From: Parapedobacter defluvii
Lineage (GTDB): Bacteria; Bacteroidota; Bacteroidia; Sphingobacteriales; Sphingobacteriaceae
Reading direction: 5' to 3'
Assembly (NCBI RefSeq): GCF_014642075.1
Contig: NZ_BMIK01000009.1
Span: forward strand, 124,001 to 188,000
DNA length: 64,000 bases
The notes below the pieces were generated by a model. The model was given only the letters and a program-made list of their open reading frames with translations, was not told the DNA's origin and did not search any database. Below, piece after piece: positions 9,715 to 19,180 of this stretch. The translations under genes were made by a program, and so were the position numbers. The first letter of the stretch is position 1. Each line of letters starts with the position of its first letter.

Positions 9715-12700
9715 ATGAGTCTCTCCACCATTAGTATTAAAAGGCCGGTTCTCACCATCGTGATGAATCTCGTGCTTATCTTATTCGGTGTCATCGGATA
9801 TACATTTCTTGGTGTACGCGAGTTTCCATCCATTGATCCGCCGATTGTATCCGTACGTACAAACTATGCAGGGGCAAACCCGGATATCATCGAATCTCAG
9901 ATCACGGAGCCGTTAGAGCGCTCCATCAATCAAATTGATGGTATCCGCAATATATCTTCATCGAGCAGCCAGGGATCTAGCCGTATCAACATCGAATTTT
10001 TACTAAGTAAGAACCTGGAGGAGGCAGCCAATGACGTGCGTGATAAGGTGTCGCAGGCAATGCGGAGCTTACCCCAGGATATCGATGCTCCACCGGTGGT
10101 TTCAAAAGCCGATGCAGATTCAGAACCGATCATTGTGATGACGGTACAAAGTGAGACACGTTCGCCACTTGAATTGGGCGATATTGCAGATAATATCATT
10201 GCGCAGCGGCTACAGACACTTCCCGGTGTAAGTTCGGTGCAGATTTGGGGTGAAAAGCGATATGCCATGCGGTTGTGGATCGATCCGATGCGTTTATCGG
10301 CATATGGCCTCACACCGCTTGATGTCCGTGACGCACTGAACCGTCAAAATGTGGAGTTGCCTTCGGGGAAAATAGTTGGAGAAAATACCGAATTGTCGAT
10401 TAAAACCATTGGCAATTTGACTACCGAGGAGGAATTTAATAACCTGATTATCCGTTCCGAAGGCGATCGGATTATTCGATTCGGGGATATCGGTAATGCG
10501 GTGCTCGGCCCGGAGAATCTGGAAAGCGAATTCCGGGAATCGGGATCAGTGATGGCAGCCATGGCGGTTATTCCGCAGCCAGGTACAAACTATATCGACA
10601 TTGCCAATTCGTTTTATGAGCGATTTGAGCAATTGAAAAATGAAGTGCCCAATGACATTAGGATGGAAGTGGCGATGGACAATACGTTGTTTATAAAACG
10701 GTCCGTGTTGGAAGTAGGCGAAACGATTGTCATTGCATTGGTGTTGGTAATACTTATCATCTTTGTCTTTTTCCGGGATTGGGGAATCGCTTTTCGTCCG
10801 TTGATTGATATACCGGTTTCTTTAATCGCGACCTTCTTTGTGATGTATCTGCTGGGTTTTTCGGTCAACGTGCTGACATTGCTGGCTATTGTGCTGGCAA
10901 CGGGATTGGTGGTCGATGACGGTATTGTGGTGACCGAAAATATCTATAAAAAAGTGGAGGAAGGGATGTCGCCCATTATGGCCGCGATTAAAGGGGCTAA
11001 TGAAATTTTCTTTGCGGTCATTTCTATTTCTGTTACGTTGGCGGCGGTATTCCTGCCGGTAATGTTTATGGAAGGATTCGTGGGTCGGTTATTTAGAGAG
11101 TTCGGCGTGGTGATTGCAGCTGCGGTTTTAATCTCGGCATTTGTCTCATTGACACTTACACCGATGCTCAATGCCTATTTAATGCGGAGTGGGGGAGCTA
11201 AACATTCTTGGCTGTATAATGTCACGGAACCTTATTTTGTCAAAATGACCACCGGATATGCCAACTCATTGAAGCGTTTTATGAAGGCAAAATGGGTGAG
11301 CTTTCCCGTATTGGCGATTTGTTTTGGGTTAATTGCATGGTTTTGGGTACACCTGAAGAAAGAGACCGCACCTTATGAGGATCGCAGCCTGCTTCGGGCC
11401 AGTGTGACTGCCCCCGAAGGAAGCACATTTGAATACATGGATCGTTTCATGCTGAAAATGATTCAATTGGTAAATGACTCCGTACCCGAGAAATCGGTAA
11501 ATATGGTGAACACCTCGCCCGGTTTTTCAGGAACAGGTTCGCCCAACACCGGAATGATGCGTATCGGTCTGGTACCACCCGAAGAAAGAGAACGCTCGCA
11601 GGAAGAAATTGCCGAGGCCCTGACCCGGCAAGTCCGCGAGTTTACCGAAGCGCGGACATTCATCTCGCAGCAACCCACGATTTCGGTTAGCCGCCGAGGC
11701 GGCATGCCCATCCAGTACATCATACAAGCGCCGAATTTTGAGAAATTGCAGGAAAAGATACCTGAGTTTATGAACCTGGCAACGGTCGATCCGACCTTCG
11801 TGAACGTCGATGTCGATCTGAAGTTCAATCGACCCGAGCTGAATGTCAGCATTGACCGGGACAAGGCACAGGGCTTGGGTGTGTCTGTGCTTGACGTGGC
11901 GCAGACCTTACAACTTTCGTTAAGCGGGCAACGTTTTGCCTATTTCTTGATGAATGGTAAACAATACCAGGTTATCGGCCAGTTCTCCGATACGGATCGC
12001 AGCTCGCCACTGGATTTGGCGACGATATTTGTTCGCAGTTCCTCCGGAGATTTGATTCAGCTGGATAACGTTGTCAGCATGGTGGAAAAAAGTAGCCCAC
12101 CTCAATTGTATCACAACAACCGTTTCATGTCTGCCACGGTTTCTGCCTCATTGGCGAAAGGAAAAACCATTGAAGATGGAATTGATGCAATGGACCGCAT
12201 CGCTGAAAAAGTGCTGGATGATAGTTTCTCCGTGGATTTAGGCGGGGAGTCCCGTGATTTCCGGGAAAGCAGCTCCAATACGTTGTTTGCATTTGGCTTG
12301 GCGTTGTTACTGGTTTACCTGATTCTTGCTGCCCAGTTTGAAAGCTTTCTGGATCCGTTTATTATTATTCTGACAGTCCCCATGGCGGTTGCAGGTGCCA
12401 TGCTGTCGTTGTGGATCACTGGAGAATCATGGAATATTTTTAGTCAGATCGGTACTGTCATGCTCATCGGGCTGGTTACCAAAAATGGGATTCTGATTGT
12501 GGAGTTTGCTAATCAGTTGAAAGAGCGGGGTAAGCCGGTGCGGGAAGCGATTGTGGAGGCGGCCGAAGCACGGCTACGTCCGATATTAATGACCAGTTTG
12601 GCAATTTCGTTGGGCGCATTGCCTATTGCCATGGCGTTGGGTGCTGCGGCCACAAGCCGGGTTGGCATGGGTGTCGTAATCGTCGGAGGAACCCTATTTT

Positions 12701-12825
12701 CGCTGATCCTTACACTGTATATCATCCCGGCAGTTTACGCCCTATGGTCCAGAGAACACAAAGTGAATCCAGACTTGGAAGAAGCCAAGCGTATCGAGGA
12801 AGAAGTGATGGCAGGTGCCCATTAA
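9715..12825 (+). CDS. HAE1-type RND efflux transporter (AcrB-like)
   Basis: A 1036-residue inner-membrane proton/drug antiporter of typical AcrB length. It has twelve predicted membrane helices, one at each domain start plus two clusters of five, and two large periplasmic loops. The proton-relay acidic pair is in TGLVVDDGIVVTEN and the partner Lys in GLVTKNGILIVEF. It exports hydrophobic or amphiphilic compounds with the adjacent adaptor and outer membrane factor. The intact residues and gene order argue for a working pump; specificity cannot be inferred. No TetR/AcrR repressor is adjacent. Confidence 0.95.
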   Translation: MSLSTISIKRPVLTIVMNLVLILFGVIGYTFLGVREFPSIDPPIVSVRTNYAGANPDIIESQITEPLERSINQIDGIRNISSSSSQGSSRINIEFLLSKNLEEAANDVRDKVSQAMRSLPQDIDAPPVVSKADADSEPIIVMTVQSETRSPLELGDIADNIIAQRLQTLPGVSSVQIWGEKRYAMRLWIDPMRLSAYGLTPLDVRDALNRQNVELPSGKIVGENTELSIKTIGNLTTEEEFNNLIIRSEGDRIIRFGDIGNAVLGPENLESEFRESGSVMAAMAVIPQPGTNYIDIANSFYERFEQLKNEVPNDIRMEVAMDNTLFIKRSVLEVGETIVIALVLVILIIFVFFRDWGIAFRPLIDIPVSLIATFFVMYLLGFSVNVLTLLAIVLATGLVVDDGIVVTENIYKKVEEGMSPIMAAIKGANEIFFAVISISVTLAAVFLPVMFMEGFVGRLFREFGVVIAAAVLISAFVSLTLTPMLNAYLMRSGGAKHSWLYNVTEPYFVKMTTGYANSLKRFMKAKWVSFPVLAICFGLIAWFWVHLKKETAPYEDRSLLRASVTAPEGSTFEYMDRFMLKMIQLVNDSVPEKSVNMVNTSPGFSGTGSPNTGMMRIGLVPPEERERSQEEIAEALTRQVREFTEARTFISQQPTISVSRRGGMPIQYIIQAPNFEKLQEKIPEFMNLATVDPTFVNVDVDLKFNRPELNVSIDRDKAQGLGVSVLDVAQTLQLSLSGQRFAYFLMNGKQYQVIGQFSDTDRSSPLDLATIFVRSSSGDLIQLDNVVSMVEKSSPPQLYHNNRFMSATVSASLAKGKTIEDGIDAMDRIAEKVLDDSFSVDLGGESRDFRESSSNTLFAFGLALLLVYLILAAQFESFLDPFIIILTVPMAVAGAMLSLWITGESWNIFSQIGTVMLIGLVTKNGILIVEFANQLKERGKPVREAIVEAAEARLRPILMTSLAISLGALPIAMALGAAATSRVGMGVVIVGGTLFSLILTLYIIPAVYALWSREHKVNPDLEEAKRIEEEVMAGAH

Positions 12826-12827
12826 TT

Positions 12828-14129
12828 ATGAAGAGACTTATTTGTATTGTATGCTACCTATTCCCTTTTTTGGGGATTGCACAACAAGAACTTACCCTGG
12901 AGGAGGCAGTCGCCATTGCATTAGAAAATAATTATGACATCCGTTTGGTGTCAAAAGACGTGGCCATTGCCGATAATAACGTGAGCATAGGAAATGCCGG
13001 CATGCTCCCATCGGTCAGCGCGGATGTATCTGCGGCGGCCGGCATTCAGAACACGACGCAGACGCTGTTAAGCGGAGAGACCCGTGCCGTGCGTGGGAAT
13101 AGGACTCGCTCGTCTGCATATGGCGCGAGTTTGGATTGGACTATCTTTGATGGACTTCAAATGTTTACCCGCTATGAGCAGCTGAAAGAATTAAAAGCAT
13201 TAGGCGACGCGAATCTGAAAGCTTCCATACTGGCTACGGTTTATGACGTGGTAAGTAGCTACTTTGATCTGGTACAGCAGCAGCAACTGATCAATGCAAC
13301 GCAGACAGCGCTGGATTTATCGGCATTCCGGCATCAGACAGCGGAAAACAGGTATCAGATTGGAAGGGCCTCCAAGTTGGAAGTCCTAGCTGCAAGTGTG
13401 GATCTCAATACCGATACAACCAACCTCCTGAGGCAGCGAGATCAATTTAGAAGTACGCAAATACGGCTCAATGAGCTCCTTGCGCGCGACGTAAATATGG
13501 TATTCAGTGTTGCAGATACCATCGTTATCGGCAATGACCTTTACTATGATGTATTAAGTCAACAGGCAAAAGAATTAAATCCGACGCTGCAATCTGCGAT
13601 TGTTAATCACCGTATTGCACAATTGGAATTGAAACGCATAAAAGGAGAGCGGTACCCCATTGTCAACCTTTCTTCGGCCTATACCCGTTCACAATCCCAA
13701 ACCGCATTGGGCTTCTCCACGCAGTCAAAAAATAATGGGTTCAGTTATGGTATTTCGGCTTCTATGAATATATTCAATGGATTCCAGCAGCGACGAAACG
13801 AGCGGAATGCTGAATTTACAATGGAAGCCGCGGAGATTGAAGTCGATAAGGTCAGGCAGAACATCGAAGCACAATTACTTGCGGCTTACCAAACCTATTT
13901 GATGAATTTGGAATTAGTACGGCTGGAGGAACGAAATAAGGACATCGCCCAGCAGAATATGGAGATTACCCTTGAAAAATTTAAACTGGGAAGCATTGCT
14001 CCCCTGGAATTCCGTGAAGCCCAGCGTAATTTTGTGGATGCCGTCGCCCGCTTCAGTACCGCCCAATACCAAGCGAAATTGGCCGAAATCACCTTACATC
14101 AAATTGCAGGAACGTTGAAGATGAAGTGA
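12828..14129 (+). CDS. TolC family outer membrane efflux channel
   Basis: A 433-residue outer membrane factor with a signal peptide (MKRLICIVCYLFPFLGIAQ) and two copies of the TolC repeat. Each repeat contains long helices (for example LTLEEAVAIALENNYDIRLV, and a later copy around PTLQSAIVNHRIAQLELK). The ATG at 12828, two bases after the pump's stop, is preferred over an upstream in-frame start lying inside the pump gene. It supplies the outer-membrane exit duct for the RND pump and closes the operon. Confidence 0.92.
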   Translation: MKRLICIVCYLFPFLGIAQQELTLEEAVAIALENNYDIRLVSKDVAIADNNVSIGNAGMLPSVSADVSAAAGIQNTTQTLLSGETRAVRGNRTRSSAYGASLDWTIFDGLQMFTRYEQLKELKALGDANLKASILATVYDVVSSYFDLVQQQQLINATQTALDLSAFRHQTAENRYQIGRASKLEVLAASVDLNTDTTNLLRQRDQFRSTQIRLNELLARDVNMVFSVADTIVIGNDLYYDVLSQQAKELNPTLQSAIVNHRIAQLELKRIKGERYPIVNLSSAYTRSQSQTALGFSTQSKNNGFSYGISASMNIFNGFQQRRNERNAEFTMEAAEIEVDKVRQNIEAQLLAAYQTYLMNLELVRLEERNKDIAQQNMEITLEKFKLGSIAPLEFREAQRNFVDAVARFSTAQYQAKLAEITLHQIAGTLKMK

Positions 14130-14131
14130 CA

Positions 14132-14163
14132 TTGGTTTTTTTCTGAAATTTTATGTAAGTTTG
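14132..14163 (+). promoter_or_regulatory. Bacteroidota promoter upstream of the BadF-type kinase
   Basis: TTG at 14132-14134 and TAAGTTTG at 14156-14163 are separated by 21 bp, which fits the -33/-7 arrangement of Bacteroidota promoters. The start codon is 38 bp downstream. It is one of the best two-element matches in the window. Confidence 0.55.
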
Positions 14164-14201
14164 ATATCCCAAAAGAGGCTAACGCATAAACACTATATTT
14201 T

Positions 14202-15068
14202 ATGATATTGGTAGCAGATAGTGGATCTTCACAATCGGATTGGATGTTGGCGCTTCCTGATGGCAAGCGGTTGGCGTTTACGACCAAAGGGCTAAATCCT
14301 TTTTTTGTGAATGAAAAGGACATTGCGAAGGTCATACAGAATGCAGAGGAAATCACGCCGTATGCAGACCGTGTAAGTGAAGTTTATTTTTTTGGCTCAG
14401 GCTGTACCAGCCCCGATCGGCGGGAGATGGTTTCAAATGCGTTATCGCAGTTGTTTACCCATGCCTTTATTTCGGTGGAAACCGATTTGGTGGGGGCAGC
14501 CTATGCAACCTGTGGCAACCGGAAAGGATATATTGCTACGTTGGGTACAGGATCTGATGTCAGCTTTTTTGATGGTGAAGAGGTTCTACCCACCCGCCAG
14601 GGGATCGGCTATGTGTTGGGCGACGAAGGTTCGGGTGTTTGGTTCGGAAAGCATTTGGTAACCAGTTTTTTGTATGATACAATGCCTGCAGATCTTATGG
14701 CAGCATTCCGTACGAAATATCGGATCAATAAGGAAATAGTGATCAAAAATGTCTATCAGCGCGCATTTCCTAATGCGTATTTAGCGTCCTTTGCGGTATT
14801 CCTGAGCGACCATATAGATCATCCCTATGTGAGTGAACTGCTCAAGGCGGGGTTTACGGAATTTATCGTTACGAACATTAAGCCGTTTCCCGATTACAGG
14901 GATTATGTGTGTCACTTTGTGGGATCGGTGGCATTCCATTTTATGGAACAGTTGCGTGAGGTATGTGAAGAGCATGGAGTTAAAATTGGAAAAGTGCTGC
15001 GGCGCCCGATTGAGGAGCTGTTTCATTACATTATTCAACGGGAAAAAAATTACGAAATACAACTGTAG
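14202..15068 (+). CDS. BadF/BadG/BcrA/BcrD-type sugar kinase (N-acetylglucosamine kinase-like)
   Basis: A 288-residue ASKHA-fold ATPase. The N-terminal phosphate motif is DSGSSQSDWML, the adenosine/phosphate-2 region is TLGTGSDVSFFDG, and GDEGSGVWFGK follows. Bacteroidota members are usually annotated as N-acetylglucosamine kinases, which phosphorylate amino sugars with ATP. Residues after ~250 are less conserved. It is a single gene with its own promoter and is not linked to an amino-sugar locus, so the substrate is inferred from the family only. Confidence 0.75.
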   Translation: MILVADSGSSQSDWMLALPDGKRLAFTTKGLNPFFVNEKDIAKVIQNAEEITPYADRVSEVYFFGSGCTSPDRREMVSNALSQLFTHAFISVETDLVGAAYATCGNRKGYIATLGTGSDVSFFDGEEVLPTRQGIGYVLGDEGSGVWFGKHLVTSFLYDTMPADLMAAFRTKYRINKEIVIKNVYQRAFPNAYLASFAVFLSDHIDHPYVSELLKAGFTEFIVTNIKPFPDYRDYVCHFVGSVAFHFMEQLREVCEEHGVKIGKVLRRPIEELFHYIIQREKNYEIQL

Positions 15069-15171
15069 TTATGAACCGTCCATGTTTAAAATTTCATTTT
15101 TATCACACAACGAAATGTAAATTTTAAATAGGATAAGCTCCATCTGACCGATGAAATAAAATTATATACAG

Positions 15172-15687
15172 ATGAAATCATTGTTTTTAGTGTTAGCGGC
15201 CGTGCTGATGGTCAACCCGGCAGAAAATGTATATCAATTCAGTATTACCTCTATTGATGGGAAAAAAGTGGATTTGTCTCAATTTAAGGGTAAGAAGTTG
15301 TTGATTGTGAATACCGCATCCAAATGCGGATATACGAAGCAATATGCGGGCTTGCAGGAGCTTTCGGAAAAATATGCGGATAAGGTAGTAGTGATTGGCT
15401 TTCCGGCTAATAATTTCGGTGGACAGGAGCCGGGGAGCAACGACGAAATCCAAGGCTTCTGTGAAAAAAACTTTGGGGTGACTTTTTTATTGGCGGAGAA
15501 AAGCAGCGTGGCCGGTGAAGATATTTCCCCTTTATTTAAATACCTTACCGAAATGGAGAACCCAGATTTTACGGGTGAAATCAAGTGGAATTTTGAGAAG
15601 TTCTTGATCGATGAACAAGGAAATCTCATTCACCGTTTCCGAAGCAAAATAGAACCGATGAGTGCTGAACTTACCGGTAAGCTATGA
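15172..15687 (+). CDS. glutathione peroxidase (thioredoxin-type, Cys-based)
   Basis: A 171-residue peroxidase with an N-terminal hydrophobic segment (residues 1-16) that suggests export or membrane association. The catalytic set is complete: Cys52 in NTASKCGYT, Gln85 in GGQEPG, and Trp139/Asn140 in KWNFEKF. A second Cys97 in FCEKNFGVTF may be the resolving residue of thioredoxin-dependent members. It reduces hydrogen peroxide or lipid hydroperoxides. A strong stem-loop terminator begins 3 bp after the stop. Confidence 0.92.
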   Translation: MKSLFLVLAAVLMVNPAENVYQFSITSIDGKKVDLSQFKGKKLLIVNTASKCGYTKQYAGLQELSEKYADKVVVIGFPANNFGGQEPGSNDEIQGFCEKNFGVTFLLAEKSSVAGEDISPLFKYLTEMENPDFTGEIKWNFEKFLIDEQGNLIHRFRSKIEPMSAELTGKL

Positions 15688-15689
15688 AA

Positions 15690-15716
15690 AAAGCCTCCTG
15701 ATAGGCAGGAGGCTTT
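15690..15716. terminator. perfect 11-bp stem-loop after the glutathione peroxidase gene
   Basis: AAAGCCTCCTG (15690-15700), loop ATAGG, then CAGGAGGCTTT (15706-15716) pair perfectly. The A-rich left and T-rich right flanks allow bidirectional rho-independent termination between convergent genes. Confidence 0.85.
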
Positions 15717-15743
15717 CAAACTAACCAATTATAAACCTAAATT

Positions 15744-15773
15744 ATGAAAAGTACGTTGTTTCTTAACCTTTGA
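15744..15773 (+). other. nine-codon open frame just after the terminator
   Basis: ATG to TGA reads MKSTLFLNL. It is preceded by an A/T-rich stretch (CTAACCAATTATAAACC). An imperfect hairpin AACTAT/ATAGTT (15775-15804) follows. It resembles a leader peptide, but no gene follows on this strand because thymidine kinase is convergent. It may be an element copied elsewhere in the genome, or chance. Confidence 0.25.
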
Positions 15774-15848
15774 TAACTATAACGAATAACCGTCGAAAAT
15801 AGTTTGTAATTTATTTTTTATATAAAATTAAAATTTTTTAATAAAAAG

Positions 15849-16433
15849 TTAAGTTTTTCGCCCCCGATAGAAGCACGCCCGGCATCTCGGTTCATAGCTT
15901 TCCTTTTCTCCCAGTAAGAACCGTTTCTCTTCTTCAACGATGCGATATGAGTAATTTGCGGGTGCTCCACAACGTACACAAACAGCATGCACTTTGGTGA
16001 CATGCTCAGCTATTGCCATTAAGGCGGGTACGGGCCCGAATGGGCGTCCTTTGAAGTCCATATCCAACCCGGCGACGATCACACGGATTCCGTTGTTGGC
16101 CAGTTGATTGCAAACCTCCGGTAGCTCATCGTCAAAAAACTGAGCCTCGTCGATGCCAACCACCTTGGTTCCGCTACTCAATAACAGGATAGCGGATGAA
16201 CTGTCTACGGATGTGGACGGTATGCGATTGCTGTCATGTGATATAATAATCTCGTGATGATGTCGTGTATCAATTGCCGGTTTAAAGATCTCTATTTCGA
16301 GTCGGGCTAATTGAGCACGCCGCATTCTACGAATCAATTCTTCCGTTTTACCCGAAAACATCGAGCCACAGATTACTTCGATGCTGCCATACGAAGCATC
16401 TTTGCGCACGAGCCGGTCTTCCGAAAATAACAT
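15849..16433 (-). CDS. tdk: thymidine kinase
   Basis: A 194-residue type II thymidine kinase that phosphorylates thymidine for the dTTP salvage pathway. It has the P-loop GSMFSGKT (residues 23-30), the Walker-B-like IDEAQFFD, the lasso-region tyrosines, and four zinc-ligand cysteines (C152, C155, C184, C187), the usual structural zinc site. A purine-rich AGGAGA lies about 10 bp before the ATG, an unusually good Shine-Dalgarno sequence for this phylum. The gene is convergent with glutathione peroxidase and divergent from the acidic protein gene. Confidence 0.96.
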   Translation of the reverse strand: MLFSEDRLVRKDASYGSIEVICGSMFSGKTEELIRRMRRAQLARLEIEIFKPAIDTRHHHEIIISHDSNRIPSTSVDSSSAILLLSSGTKVVGIDEAQFFDDELPEVCNQLANNGIRVIVAGLDMDFKGRPFGPVPALMAIAEHVTKVHAVCVRCGAPANYSYRIVEEEKRFLLGEKESYEPRCRACFYRGRKT

Positions 16434-16499
16434 GAAACATCTCTCCTTTTTGTGTGAATATATCTGCTTTCGAGGGCTGCTAATATCAGAATTTAATGT

Positions 16500-16507
16500 T
16501 AATTTTG
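16500..16507 (+). promoter_or_regulatory. -7 promoter box for the acidic protein gene
   Basis: TAATTTTG fits TAnnTTTG and sits 61 bp upstream of the ATG at 16569. The -33 partner is not evident. Confidence 0.4.
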
Positions 16508-16568
16508 GCTAAACTTTTTATAGAAGGACAGTTTGCCCTAGGTGTAAAATAAAAACTTTTCATTGAAT

Positions 16569-17540
16569 ATGGCGACAAAACAGCAGATTTTAGAGAAAAT
16601 TACCGTATTACTGCAAGATATCAACCACCAGTTTGAGCAATTAGCAGACCATGCTACTGCTTCAGATGATCTAAAAGGAGATCTTTTCGAAGCAACCGTA
16701 AATTATTTCGCTGCGCATGTAACCATCTATAACAAGCTGTTGAAAAATGACACTTCCCAACAGTTGGAATCCAAGGAGGAGACAGTATTTACACCCACTA
16801 TTGATTCCGAGCGGGAAAACGAGATACATGCAGAGCAGATAGAGGAGGTGAGTCCGGCGGAATCGGAAATAGCAGCAGAGTCAGAAGTATCCGATGAATC
16901 AGCCGGCGAAGCGGATACGGAAGAGGAAGTTACGCCAATTGAGATTAATGCTGAGGAAAATGAAACCGAATCTTCGGAAGAGGTATTACCTGTGGATGCA
17001 GAAGACAATGAAAGCGCGGATGATTTAAATACAGATGGTTCAGATGAAGAGGCAGCAGGAGAGGCAGATGATGCGGAAAGTGAGGAAGACAGCGGCGATC
17101 GGAGCGAAACGGAAGCCGCGGAAGTAGCTAATGAGGTGAAGGAAGTGGTCAATGAGGTAACGATTGAAAACAAGGAGGTGCAGGTCGAGCCAGAGCGACC
17201 GACAAGACCCTTGTCTTTAAACGAACGCATTTCGGCCCAACGGAGGGGAGAGACGACGACGGGTGTTCATCCGTTGCTGTCGGCGCAGCGCGGAGAAACC
17301 GAACGGATTGCAGATATTAAATCTGCCATTAGCCTTAATGATAAATTATTGTTCATTAAAGATCTGTTCAATGGGTATAGCCTGGCTTATAGCGAAGCCA
17401 TTGAATTGCTTAATCGCTACGATGATTTTGCATCAGCCGATGCATTCTTGCAGGCGAATTATGCCCAAAAAAATAATTGGGCCGATAAACCCGTTGCAGT
17501 GGATAAGCTTTATGCCGTTCTACGGAAACGGTTTGGATAA
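16569..17540 (+). CDS. acidic low-complexity protein with conserved helical ends
   Basis: A 323-residue hypothetical protein in three parts. The N-terminal ~70 residues are helical ([19 protein letters not shown]). Residues ~75-215 are a very acidic, Glu/Asp/Ser/Ala-rich disordered linker. The C-terminal ~110 residues are well ordered and include [40 protein letters not shown] and a basic end. The C-terminal pattern looks conserved and may bind a partner; I cannot name a domain. The ATG at 16569 is chosen over a TTG two codons upstream. It is not obviously linked to thymidine kinase, which is divergent. Confidence 0.75.
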   Translation: MATKQQILEKITVLLQDINHQFEQLADHATASDDLKGDLFEATVNYFAAHVTIYNKLLKNDTSQQLESKEETVFTPTIDSERENEIHAEQIEEVSPAESEIAAESEVSDESAGEADTEEEVTPIEINAEENETESSEEVLPVDAEDNESADDLNTDGSDEEAAGEADDAESEEDSGDRSETEAAEVANEVKEVVNEVTIENKEVQVEPERPTRPLSLNERISAQRRGETTTGVHPLLSAQRGETERIADIKSAISLNDKLLFIKDLFNGYSLAYSEAIELLNRYDDFASADAFLQANYAQKNNWADKPVAVDKLYAVLRKRFG

Positions 17541-17557
17541 CTTTTTCTACGTTAACG

Positions 17558-18637
17558 CTATTTGAGACTAACGGCACCATAGCGTGAACTGATGTTTACG
17601 GAGTTATTCGTGGATTTGTTCCAATAACCCGTATAACTTTTTGATGTTGTGCCTTCAGAGCTGTTGCTGATGCTGACACGGTTTTGATTGTAGTCGAATC
17701 CACCATAGCTTACCGCGACGTTGAAATTGAACGTTGCTTCAGCCGCCGGTTCAATGTTTACTTTGGCATAAGATGCAGCTACATTGACTTTTTTGATGGC
17801 CGGGCCAAGCCCTATTTTGAAAGGTGCACCGTAGCGTAAAGCGATATCTGCTTCCTGATTGATCTGACCGATTTCACCACCGCTATAGCTGATTGCAAGC
17901 GTAAGTTTTTCTCCTTCCGATAGGGTGAATCCGCCGTATTTTACAGAGACGTCACCATTCTGCAGGTAGTCGATCTCCGCTTTTGAATAGGCAACCGAAA
18001 GAGAATTGTCATTGGCATTCAGCCGACCTGCCCGCAAGCTACCATAGCTGACAGATAGCGAGACCTTACCATCACGATCGTCTAGCTCAATCGGTCCATA
18101 TCGATTGGCAAGGGTTAGGTCATTTCGCTTGGGCATGTACACTTCGTAGTCTATGTTTAAGGCTCGGTCGCCGCCTCCGTTGGTCAGCGAAGACCACCAG
18201 TTGGAGTCCGAAGAGGAAATGTTCGTCTTCAATGAGATCGTGTTTCCCGAGGTCGATTCATCGATCTGTACACGGTCCAAGGCATCCTGAGCTCGTTTTT
18301 CAGAATTTTCAGCCGTACGTATTGTGATCGTTATTTTTACTTCATTGCGGTTCCAGTTGTGTATGGAAATTTTGCCGTATCGATTGTCGATCGAAAGCCG
18401 GTGACTACTGTTGACCGGATATACTTTTTCAATAACCTTTTCCTTTTGGAAAGAAAGAGACGGCGAGACAAAATCAATGGAAGCTATGGACTGTATTACT
18501 TCCTCCTGAATATGCAACGCAATTTGTTCAACATCATCGACGATCGGCTGAGCAATTGTTTGTGTGCTGTATAGGCAGGCAAGAGCTGCCATTGAAATGT
18601 ATGTGTTAAATTTGTTCATTTTTGGTTTGGTTTTCAT
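17558..18637 (-). CDS. DUF4097-like putative adhesin/surface protein of a sigma-factor operon
   Basis: A 359-residue exported protein. The signal peptide ends near residue 29 (STQTIAQ). After it comes a right-handed beta-helix-like stretch of repeated short strands with recurrent SYG/RYG turns (NRYGPIELDD, VSYGSLRAG, SYSGGEIG), the pattern of DUF4097/putative auto-transporter adhesin head domains. It is the third gene after an ECF sigma factor and its putative anti-sigma factor, and overlaps the latter by 32 bp, so it is translationally coupled. Such proteins are common targets or signals of ECF systems in Bacteroidota; the actual role is unknown. An alternative ATG lies at 18619. Confidence 0.72.
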   Translation of the reverse strand: MKTKPKMNKFNTYISMAALACLYSTQTIAQPIVDDVEQIALHIQEEVIQSIASIDFVSPSLSFQKEKVIEKVYPVNSSHRLSIDNRYGKISIHNWNRNEVKITITIRTAENSEKRAQDALDRVQIDESTSGNTISLKTNISSSDSNWWSSLTNGGGDRALNIDYEVYMPKRNDLTLANRYGPIELDDRDGKVSLSVSYGSLRAGRLNANDNSLSVAYSKAEIDYLQNGDVSVKYGGFTLSEGEKLTLAISYSGGEIGQINQEADIALRYGAPFKIGLGPAIKKVNVAASYAKVNIEPAAEATFNFNVAVSYGGFDYNQNRVSISNSSEGTTSKSYTGYWNKSTNNSVNISSRYGAVSLK

Positions 18638-19160
18638 TTTTATCCAGATAATTCAAAATTTCCATTTGTTGGCTAAGCACCTCAATCTGCGCTTGAAGGT
18701 TACGTATCATTGCGGCTAAGGTCAACTCCTTATTGGGGCTGTTTGCAAATTCCTGTTTAAGCGTTTCATAGTTGGCTTCTATCTGGCTGAGCGCTTTTGA
18801 AAATTCATTGTGCAGCGAGGGGTTTTTAGTCGCGATGATGGCAACCGAATCCTTTTTCTGCAGCACCAATTGGCTGTAAGTTTGCTGCTCAGCTGCCAGT
18901 TCCGGATTAATGTGGCGATAATCTTCATAGGCATTTTTCTTTCCGTAAAAATACACCAGAATACCAGCCGTTCCGATCAGGAAAGTGATTGCTGCCACTT
19001 TGAACACACGGATTAACATCTTTCGGACCGTTATTTGGTCGGCTGATTTTTCCCGCTCTTCCAGTTCTTTTTCAATCCGTTGCCAAAGCTCTTTGGGTGG
19101 ATGTGCACTGTCAAATGCCGTCCTGTTTTCTGTTACAAATTTTTTCAAGTTCCTTTTCAT
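18606..19160 (-). CDS. putative anti-sigma factor, single-pass membrane protein
   Basis: A 184-residue protein with a cytoplasmic N-terminal ~45 residues, one transmembrane helix (VAAITFLIGTAGILVYFYG, about residues 53-71) and a periplasmic coiled-coil-forming tail rich in Gln/Glu/Leu. This topology and its position directly after an ECF sigma gene (20-bp gap) suggest an anti-sigma factor. The N-terminal segment lacks the HxxxCxxC zinc motif of ZAS-type anti-sigmas. The role is inferred from topology and neighbourhood. Confidence 0.65.
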   Translation of the reverse strand: MKRNLKKFVTENRTAFDSAHPPKELWQRIEKELEEREKSADQITVRKMLIRVFKVAAITFLIGTAGILVYFYGKKNAYEDYRHINPELAAEQQTYSQLVLQKKDSVAIIATKNPSLHNEFSKALSQIEANYETLKQEFANSPNKELTLAAMIRNLQAQIEVLSQQMEILNYLDKNENQTKNEQI

Positions 19161-19180
19161 CTCTCCTCCTATTAGTTCAT

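Noticed and set aside
16727-17230. 167-codon Ser-rich minus-strand frame
   Set aside because: It is the complement of Glu/Asp codons of the acidic protein, which gives a Ser-rich artefact.
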